Below are positions 13,924 to 18,567 of a stretch of DNA of 18,567 nucleotides, one piece after another. A model generated the notes under the pieces. It ran no database searches and was not told where the DNA came from. It was given only the letters and a program-made list of their open reading frames with translations. The translations under genes were made by a program, and so were the position numbers. The stretch comes from an uncultured Ruminococcus sp. (GTDB lineage: Bacteria; Bacillota; Clostridia; Oscillospirales; Ruminococcaceae). The stretch's first letter is position 1; each line of letters begins with the position of its first letter. Location of the stretch: NCBI GenBank assembly GCA_946612185.1, contig CAMOEP010000009.1:1-18567 (forward strand), written 5' to 3'.

Positions 13924-15693
13924 TCAGCTCATTGTAGTTTCTTTAACGTAGCGCCATGTACCGGACTGACCATAGTTTATCATATAGCCGTTGTAGCCGG
14001 TCTCGTTGGTGAAGTCAGGGTCGCAGACGTAGGTAGTGCCGTTCACAACGACTTCAACCCAGGAGTGAGGGCCGTAGCCGCCTGCAAGAAGCGGAACTTT
14101 ACCGGATATCTGGTGAGCCTCATAGCCCATAGACTTTGCCATTTCGCAGAACATAGCCGCCATAACGTAGCAGTTGCCCTTGCCGTTCTTGAATCCGTAG
14201 TCAGCGTACCACTCCATAGAAGTATCGGCAGTCTGGGGCATATCAGCGGTGTGACCATAGTAAGGAATAGCAGATGCAGCTTTGAAAGCAGCCTGCATAT
14301 CCCAGCCTACAGCATTGAGTTTTGCAGCAGCCAGTGGGTACTTATGAGCATTTGTATTAGAACCGGGCTTTTTGATGAAAGCACAGTTAACGTAGCCCTT
14401 AACGCCGTTATACTCAGCATAAGCCCACAGACCGTCAGTCTTGAGGACGTAGAACTGGGCATTTGCCGGGATAGAACCAACAGGATTTGCATTTATCATA
14501 GGAGAAACACGCTGGTTCAGGTAGATAGTAACGCCATAGGTGGTGTACAGTTCACCGGCTTGGGTGGTTGTAGTAGTAGCGGTAGTAACGGGTGCGGTGG
14601 TCGTAGTAGTGGCAGTAGTGGTAGAAGTAGTGGAGGAACTTACCAGGGAGATGTAGTCGCAGCTTCCCCAGCCTGAAACGCCGTTGTAAACTGTATGAGC
14701 CCAGCCGTTATATATACTTGTAACGTAGAACTGCGCACCGGCAGGGATAGAACCTAATATATCGCTGTTTGTAGAGTAGGACTTTCTGATATTCAGACCG
14801 GTAACAACGTTCTTGGTTGTGTAGAGGTCGCCGGCAGGCTTAGCTGTAGTGGTAGTTGCTTTGGTGGTAGAAGTGGTGGTTGTGGTAGAGGTAGTAGTGG
14901 TGGTGGTGGGCTTTGCTGTAGTTGTAGTGGTGGTGGAAGTGGTCGTAGTAGAAGTTGTAGTATTTGTGGTGGAAGTGGAAGTACCAGCGAGGGTTATGTA
15001 GTTGCTGTTTACCCAGCCGGTGATGCCGTTGTAAGTGACCTGTGCCCAGCTTCCGGAGGTATTTGTAACGTAGAACTTCGCATTAGCCGGGATAGAGCCC
15101 AGTATCTCAGCAGAAGTGGAAGCAGTTTTTCTAATGTTCAGACCGGTGGTAACATTGTAAGTAGTGTACAGGTCGCCGGCGGGAGTTGTGGTGGTAGTAG
15201 TAGTGACCGGAGCTTCTGTTGTAGAAGTAGTGGTAGTAGTAACAGGCGCTTCTGTAGTGGTTACGGCAGGTTTTTCCTCCAGCCATGAAATATACTCGGA
15301 AATAGACTTGTTTCCGCCGGAAGAAAGGTGAGCGTAGTAGCTGAGGATAAGTGAAGCGTCAGCGGAAGTGATGAAGTCGTCGGAATCCACGTCAGCAGCA
15401 GCAAGCTGAGCCTCGGAAAGTGTGGGAGAACCGCCCACAGAGATCCTGGAATATTCCACCAGGGTAAGTGATGCGTCAGCGGAAGTAACGGACTGGTCGC
15501 CGTTAACGTCGCCAAGGCTGTAGATGATATCAGCGGCAATAACGGACTGCGCACCGTCGATATCGCCGGGGCTGAGAATGATGTCAGCATCAGAGGTGTC
15601 ATATTCGACCGCATAAACGGCTGTAGGAACATTCACAGCAGCAATAGCGATCATGGCAGACATAGAGACTGCCATAAATTTACTTGATAACAT
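13924..15693 (-). CDS. Secreted dockerin / triple SH3b / transglutaminase-like protein
   Basis: Predicted extracellular protein of 589 residues. The frame extends to 15858, but the ATG at 15693 has AAAGGAG (15699-15705) 5 nt before it and starts a signal peptide (about 1-28, ending AVYA). A dockerin (about 60-123) has calcium loops at DVNGDQ (62) and DVDSDD (101), preceded by an extra half-motif (DIDGAQ, 44). Three bacterial SH3 domains follow (about 175-236, 287-351, 381-442), separated by threonine-rich linkers (155-171, 237-285, 352-378). The C-terminal transglutaminase-like domain has a plausible Cys-His-Asp triad: C508 (GNCYVMA), H543 (GPHSWVEV) and D558 (VCDPDF). SH3b domains often bind cell wall or peptides. 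Such domains can act as cysteine peptidases or cross-linking enzymes, and the reaction here is unknown. It is the first gene of the operon with the lipoprotein and the acyltransferase. Confidence 0.88.
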   Translation of the reverse strand: MLSSKFMAVSMSAMIAIAAVNVPTAVYAVEYDTSDADIILSPGDIDGAQSVIAADIIYSLGDVNGDQSVTSADASLTLVEYSRISVGGSPTLSEAQLAAADVDSDDFITSADASLILSYYAHLSSGGNKSISEYISWLEEKPAVTTTEAPVTTTTTSTTEAPVTTTTTTTPAGDLYTTYNVTTGLNIRKTASTSAEILGSIPANAKFYVTNTSGSWAQVTYNGITGWVNSNYITLAGTSTSTTNTTTSTTTTSTTTTTTAKPTTTTTTSTTTTTSTTKATTTTAKPAGDLYTTKNVVTGLNIRKSYSTNSDILGSIPAGAQFYVTSIYNGWAHTVYNGVSGWGSCDYISLVSSSTTSTTTATTTTTAPVTTATTTTTQAGELYTTYGVTIYLNQRVSPMINANPVGSIPANAQFYVLKTDGLWAYAEYNGVKGYVNCAFIKKPGSNTNAHKYPLAAAKLNAVGWDMQAAFKAASAIPYYGHTADMPQTADTSMEWYADYGFKNGKGNCYVMAAMFCEMAKSMGYEAHQISGKVPLLAGGYGPHSWVEVVVNGTTYVCDPDFTNETGYNGYMINYGQSGTWRYVKETTMS

Positions 15694-15729
15694 AGTTGCT
15701 CCTTTACACAATGAAAATATAATCACGGG

Positions 15730-15778
15730 CAGCACCGCCGAAAAACGTGAAGCGGTGTTGTCACAAGCCCTTCCGGGC
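15730..15778 (-). promoter_or_regulatory. Structured 5' leader of the transglutaminase-like operon
   Basis: The roughly 94-nt leader can form two hairpins. A 9-bp stem with one wobble pair lies at 15730-15738 with 15752-15760 (CACCGC/GCGGTG core). A GCCC-GGAA-GGGC hairpin lies at 15767-15778. The ribosome binding site is free. No known riboswitch class is recognised. Confidence 0.45.
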
Positions 15779-15793
15779 ATATCCACAACTAAT

Positions 15794-15822
15794 ATTATAA
15801 CGCAGGAAGGACGTAATGTCAA
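15794..15822 (-). promoter_or_regulatory. Perfect-consensus sigma-A promoter
   Basis: Read on the minus strand: TTGACA (15817-15822), 17-bp spacer, TATAAT (15794-15799). Both hexamers match the consensus fully. The start of transcription should be near 15787. It drives the dockerin/SH3b/transglutaminase, lipoprotein and acyltransferase genes. Confidence 0.93.
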
Positions 15823-15842
15823 GTTTTTAGGTGATAAGGAAA

Positions 15843-15910
15843 AGCAATAGTTCTGCAAGATTTTTGTAAAGATTCAACACAGCCGTGGAAAATGTTGAAA
15901 ACCTATTGCT
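15843..15910. repeat. Nested inverted repeat upstream of the perfect promoter
   Basis: AGCAATAG (15843-15850) pairs with CTATTGCT (15903-15910). Nested inside, TTCAACA (15873-15879) pairs with TGTTGAA (15893-15899). It ends about 20 bp upstream of the -35 hexamer, so it could bind a regulator. Confidence 0.45.
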
Positions 15911-15983
15911 TCAGTATCTCCTATTCATAATAACGCTGAAAAAGCCGGTTTCGTGCGCCTGAGAATGTAAATTTTTTGTGAAC

Positions 15984-16033
15984 AAGCAAAAAGCCACGGC
16001 ATTTTCTGGAAACGCCGCAGCTTTTGTTTGCTT
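15984..16033 (-). terminator. Terminator after the zinc-ribbon microprotein
   Basis: A 12-bp stem with two wobble pairs (15989-16000 with 16014-16025) is extended by outer AAGCAAA/TTTGCTT pairing and a run of T on the minus strand (15988-15992). It begins 18 bp after the stop at 16051 and may also work on the plus strand. Confidence 0.75.
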
Positions 16034-16050
16034 ATTCAGTTGTGTTTCAC

Positions 16051-16173
16051 TCAGCTTGTCTCACCGCAGCTTGGGCACTCGCCGGAATCAGGCCAGCCAG
16101 AGCCTTTGTAACCACAGTAAGGGCAGGTTGCAGTATAGTTACGGATAAAAGCCTCAAGAACAGGGTTTTTCAT
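16051..16173 (-). CDS. 40-residue zinc-ribbon microprotein
   Basis: A small gene with an ideal ribosome binding site: AAGGAGGTGA (16180-16189) lies 6 nt before the ATG, and a terminator follows. The product starts MKNPVLEAFIRNYTA and has two CPxCG knuckles (CPYCG at 17-21 and CPSCG at 33-37) around 'SGWPDSGE', ending ETS. Four cysteines in two CxxC pairs 12 residues apart should bind one zinc, rubredoxin/zinc-ribbon style. There is no signal peptide, so it is cytoplasmic. Its role is unknown; such microproteins may be partners of larger proteins or of nucleic acid. It shares strand with the 167-aa gene upstream, from which it is separated by the 174-bp hairpin element. Confidence 0.82.
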   Translation of the reverse strand: MKNPVLEAFIRNYTATCPYCGYKGSGWPDSGECPSCGETS

Positions 16174-16194
16174 GCTAAGTCACCTCCTTGTTTT

Positions 16195-16368
16195 AGGCAA
16201 CACCGCACAAAGACCGCCTGACGGCTTTGCAGCGCATATACTTGCATATTTTCCGGCATCTTGCACATAAATTTTTTGACATACGTCAGTATGCCTGCAA
16301 AATTTCTGCACAATCTGCCGAAAAATCTGACTGCGTATCTGCACCGCAATCTCTGTGCGGTGTTGCCT
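16195..16368. repeat. 174-bp long imperfect palindrome (MITE-like)
   Basis: The ends GGCAACACCGCACAAAGA (16196-16213) and its complement (16350-16367, one mismatch) are terminal inverted repeats, with one further A:T pair outside. Inside, TTGCAGCGCATATAC... pairs with ...GTATCTGCACCGCAA, and the CATATTTTCCGGCATCTTGC segment pairs with 16308-16329. The centre is CATAC-GTCA-GTATG (16280-16293). The main asymmetry is a 13-bp unpaired stretch (about 16214-16226). No gene lies inside and no clear target duplication is seen. It is unrelated in sequence to the repeats around the adhesin gene. Confidence 0.85.
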
Positions 16369-16388
16369 TCAGATTTTCAAATAGTGTA

Positions 16389-16892
16389 TTAATCGTCAAA
16401 ATCAGCAAAGCGGTCTGGATAAAGCGCATTAAGAACGGGAGTATCGTCCCAGTCGTTGTAAATAGTCTTGTCTAAGAATCCGAGATTAAGGAATCTGATG
16501 ACATAATTGGAAGTAGGGTAATGCCATGCCTCAAAAAGCTGGAATACAGGGGTATTATTAACAGATATAACGAAATTATCCAAATACGCTTTATCTCTGT
16601 CATCGCTTCTATTCTCTATCTTAACAGTAACACCTTTATGTTTGAATGTTCCCTTTTTGCGGGTAATCGCAGCAACAGAAAGCATAAGTGACCAACGCAT
16701 AATGTCGTCCTCATACCAGTTGTGATTTATGTAGCTGTCGTATAAACTCTTGTCAATTCCTAACTGGTTAAAAATTTCCTCAACAGTTTTAATAGAAATG
16801 CCGCTTCTGTTAAAAAAATTATGCTCTATACCGGAAAGATAAAGTAAACCGTCATCTAAGCTGTAAATAGAATCGTCTTCATATCTTGGCAT
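16389..16892 (-). CDS. Hypothetical protein, 167 residues
   Basis: I do not recognise this family. The ATG at 16892 has GGAGG (16901-16905) 8 nt upstream, so the gene looks real. The protein is soluble, acidic and rich in aromatic residues and Asn/Asp. An N-terminal helical part ('LYLSGIEHNFFNRSGISIKT', 'EEIFNQLGIDKSLYDSY', 'DIMRWSLMLSVAAITRKK') is followed by a beta-like middle ('VTVKIENRSDD', 'YLDNFVISVNN') and 'FQLFEAWHYP'. It ends 'YPDRFADFDD'. No signal, membrane span or catalytic motif is visible. Base composition is more AT-rich than in the flanking genes, which may indicate later acquisition. The region upstream is AT-rich with repeats; the region downstream is the 174-bp palindrome. 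Confidence 0.75.
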   Translation of the reverse strand: MPRYEDDSIYSLDDGLLYLSGIEHNFFNRSGISIKTVEEIFNQLGIDKSLYDSYINHNWYEDDIMRWSLMLSVAAITRKKGTFKHKGVTVKIENRSDDRDKAYLDNFVISVNNTPVFQLFEAWHYPTSNYVIRFLNLGFLDKTIYNDWDDTPVLNALYPDRFADFDD

Positions 16893-16976
16893 AATACTGA
16901 CCTCCGTTAATAGTTATTTTATTACGAAAAATATTGCGCTATCACCGCCTTTTCCATAAAGCAACTATGTGGATAC

Positions 16977-17001
16977 AGGAACTTGCTACCAGAAAGTTCC
17001 T
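16977..17001. repeat. 8-bp hairpin upstream of the 167-aa gene
   Basis: AGGAACTT (16977-16984) pairs with AAGTTCCT (16994-17001) around a 9-nt loop. It lies 85 bp upstream of the 167-aa gene and may be part of its leader or an operator. No T-run follows on either strand. Confidence 0.45.
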
Positions 17002-17005
17002 TTGT

Positions 17006-17127
17006 CCTATATACAACTTTGAAGAAAACTTTTTCAGAATTTTTCATATTTTTTTCAGATGTTGAAAAAAACTGTTTTCAATGATTCGTTCTCTACCCTA
17101 TATACAACCCTAAGGAAAACTTTTTCA
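17006..17127. repeat. Two 31-bp direct repeats in an AT-rich intergenic region
   Basis: CCTATATACAAC-N6-GAAAACTTTTTCA occurs at 17006-17036 and 17097-17127, 91 bp apart, identical except for the 6 central bases. Between them lie hairpins (TTTTTTTCA 17049-17057 with TGAAAAAAA 17063-17071; TTGAAAA/TTTTCAA 17062-17080). The 300-bp space 16893-17193 holds no gene. The promoter of the 167-aa gene should be here, but I cannot pick one with confidence. Confidence 0.7.
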
Positions 17128-17140
17128 TTGGAAATTACTA

Positions 17141-17176
17141 TAAAAATGAGGAACTCCCCATAAAAGAGAGTTCCCC
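17141..17176 (-). terminator. Terminator of the FN3-like surface protein gene
   Basis: A 9-bp stem (17148-17156 with 17168-17176, one wobble pair) is followed on the minus strand by five T residues (17142-17146). It starts 17 bp past the stop at 17194. Confidence 0.85.
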
Positions 17177-17193
17177 AAATGGAAATATGCGCA

Positions 17194-18567
17194 TCAACCG
17201 AAGTGTTCCTCAGCGGAAACGCTGTAGTTCATCATTTTCTTCAGCAGGGTCTTATAGGTCGTGCTGGTAGAATTCTGCAAACGGTTATAGACGTAAGTCT
17301 CAACGCTGTAGTTGAGGGTATCGCTTATTGCCTTAGAGCCGTCGCAGATAGTTGCGCTGACAACGCTTCTCAGGTCGGGTATGCACAGTGAACTGAAGCT
17401 TGCAAGGTAGTATTCGCCGGACTTTGTTAACTGCGAAGCAGGGATACTAACCGTAACATCAACACCGTCGAATCTTGTGTACTTGCATACCAGCTTCACC
17501 TTGCTCATATTCTGACCGCCAGCCATTTTCAGGCGATACATCAGGATAATGTTGGTATCGAACTGGAGGTTCTTTCCGTTGAAGGAAGCGGCAGCGCCGG
17601 AGAGAGTTTTTACGGACTCATGGCTTACGGGGGTGTAGTCGGTCTGAGTGCCAAGCTTCTTCTGAGCGGAAGTAAGGCTTGCATTTGCAAGATTTGCGGT
17701 ATTTATGCTGAAATGCTTCTGAGCCGCTGCGCCGTAGTTCAGCATATTCACCAGAAGCTTCTTGAAGGAAGAAGAAGCAGACTTTTGCAGGCGGTTCATT
17801 GCGAACTCCTTGACGCTGAACTTATCGACCTGTGAGATATAGGACTTTCCGTCCTTGTCGGCGTAAACTGACGCATAGATATTGCTTGGCATATCAACGG
17901 AAGTTATGCCGGGGAATACGAACTCATACATCTCAGTGTCGCCAACCTTAGTTTCGCTGTAGGAAGTGATGATAGTGTTCTTGTAAGCGGGTACTGTACT
18001 GCCGCCGGAGTATACTTCCTTGCTTACCATAAGTTGGATATTGTCCATTCCCTCAAAGTCAGTCTTGGGAACGACGTAGTGCATTGCGATATTGCTGCTG
18101 AATTCGCAGTTATGCTTGAAAGCTGTATCAACGTGTACTATATTTGCTGCTTCGTCAGCAAGGTACTCGCTTCCTGCTTCATTTGCATCAACAGTTGTGA
18201 TTTTCTCTGTATAGAAAGGTTCACTTGCACCATTTGTGCGGACATATACTGTGTACTCAGTGCCGGGATAAAGACCGCTGATGGTGGGGTGGTCGAAAGC
18301 GGTAACATAGTTCACGCCGTCAATGCTCCATTCATAGAAATTATCGGTATTTTCGCATACTTCAAGAAGCTTGTAGGGATAATTCTTCCAGGTAACTGAG
18401 AACGGAGAGGTTTCAAGTTCTACTGTTTTAAGACCGGCTACAGGGTAAATATTGGTTTTTTCATAATCTCTGTTTGCGAACCTAACATAGCCAGGCATCT
18501 GGTAATCAAGGTAATTAGGGCGTGTTGACACTAATCCTAAAGCGCATCTTTTTGGCAGAATTTTACG
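17194..18567 (-). CDS. Surface-type protein with FN3-like domain and duplicated helical motif (N-terminus outside window)
   Basis: The frame stays open through the right edge (…RKILPKRCALGLVSTRPNYLDYQ), so the gene starts beyond the window; the GTG at 18531 has only a weak upstream AGGA. Counting from that GTG, residues about 43-105 look like a fibronectin type III domain ('TISGLYPGTEYTVYVRTNG'). Beta-rich segments follow. A helical motif then appears twice: 'FSVKEFAMNRLQ..' with 'FKKLLVNMLNYGAAAQKHF' (about 240-278), and 'YSVETYVYNRLQ..' with 'YKTLLKKMMNYSVSAEEHF' at the very C-terminus. This motif occurs in large secreted proteins of gut Clostridia as I recall them; its function is unknown. 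No sortase signal is present. An export signal would be in the missing part. A terminator follows. Confidence 0.75.
   Translation of the reverse strand, partial: RKILPKRCALGLVSTRPNYLDYQMPGYVRFANRDYEKTNIYPVAGLKTVELETSPFSVTWKNYPYKLLEVCENTDNFYEWSIDGVNYVTAFDHPTISGLYPGTEYTVYVRTNGASEPFYTEKITTVDANEAGSEYLADEAANIVHVDTAFKHNCEFSSNIAMHYVVPKTDFEGMDNIQLMVSKEVYSGGSTVPAYKNTIITSYSETKVGDTEMYEFVFPGITSVDMPSNIYASVYADKDGKSYISQVDKFSVKEFAMNRLQKSASSSFKKLLVNMLNYGAAAQKHFSINTANLANASLTSAQKKLGTQTDYTPVSHESVKTLSGAAASFNGKNLQFDTNIILMYRLKMAGGQNMSKVKLVCKYTRFDGVDVTVSIPASQLTKSGEYYLASFSSLCIPDLRSVVSATICDGSKAISDTLNYSVETYVYNRLQNSTSTTYKTLLKKMMNYSVSAEEHFG

Noticed and set aside
13768..14676. A 302-codon plus-strand frame opposite the transglutaminase-like and lipoprotein genes
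   Set aside because: Its composition simply mirrors the Thr-rich coding strand, and it runs across two well-supported minus-strand genes.
15653..15850. A 65-codon plus-strand frame upstream of the transglutaminase-like gene
   Set aside because: It overlaps the promoter, leader and signal-peptide region of the minus-strand gene and has no ribosome binding site.

Overview
The window looks like a chromosomal segment of a fibre-degrading Ruminococcus or close relative (Oscillospiraceae, Bacillota). The basis is two secreted proteins with type I dockerin modules, threonine-rich TTTT linkers, a Cthe_2159-type beta-helix carbohydrate-binding protein, strong AGGAGG-type ribosome binding sites and sigma-A promoters. 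The genus is an inference from gene content; no rRNA or tRNA is present.

Layout, left to right. (1) 1-607: the 3' end of a ROK-like gene and a strong terminator. (2) 761-5052: two plus-strand c-di-GMP phosphodiesterase genes, each with its own TTGA(T/A)T-17-TATAAT promoter. The first has seven membrane segments and the second is soluble. Both have intact EAL sites and altered GGDEF motifs. (3) 5054-9550: a large dockerin/beta-helix surface protein gene (5628-8939), bracketed by long nested inverted-repeat elements. Its promoter carries a TTTAAG-N5-TTTAAG direct repeat, the form bound by OmpR/PhoB-family regulators. (4) 9551-11718, minus: an ECF-type sigma factor and a membrane anti-sigma-like protein, coupled by an ATGA overlap. 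(5) 11974-15693, minus: an operon running from a dockerin/SH3b/transglutaminase-like protein, through a lipoprotein with PDPEP repeats, to a membrane acyltransferase. It has a perfect TTGACA-17-TATAAT promoter. (6) 16051-18567, minus: a 40-residue zinc-ribbon microprotein, a 174-bp hairpin element, an unrecognised 167-aa protein, and the C-terminal part of a FN3-like surface protein that runs off the window.

The common theme is the cell surface. There are two dockerin proteins that could attach to a cellulosome-like scaffold, a surface acyltransferase, a lipoprotein, a membrane-signalling sigma/anti-sigma pair and two enzymes that lower c-di-GMP. That these act together is inference. The least explained material is the family of 220-450 bp nested palindromes around the adhesin gene. 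One of them shows compensatory base changes in a terminal hairpin, which suggests selection on a folded structure.
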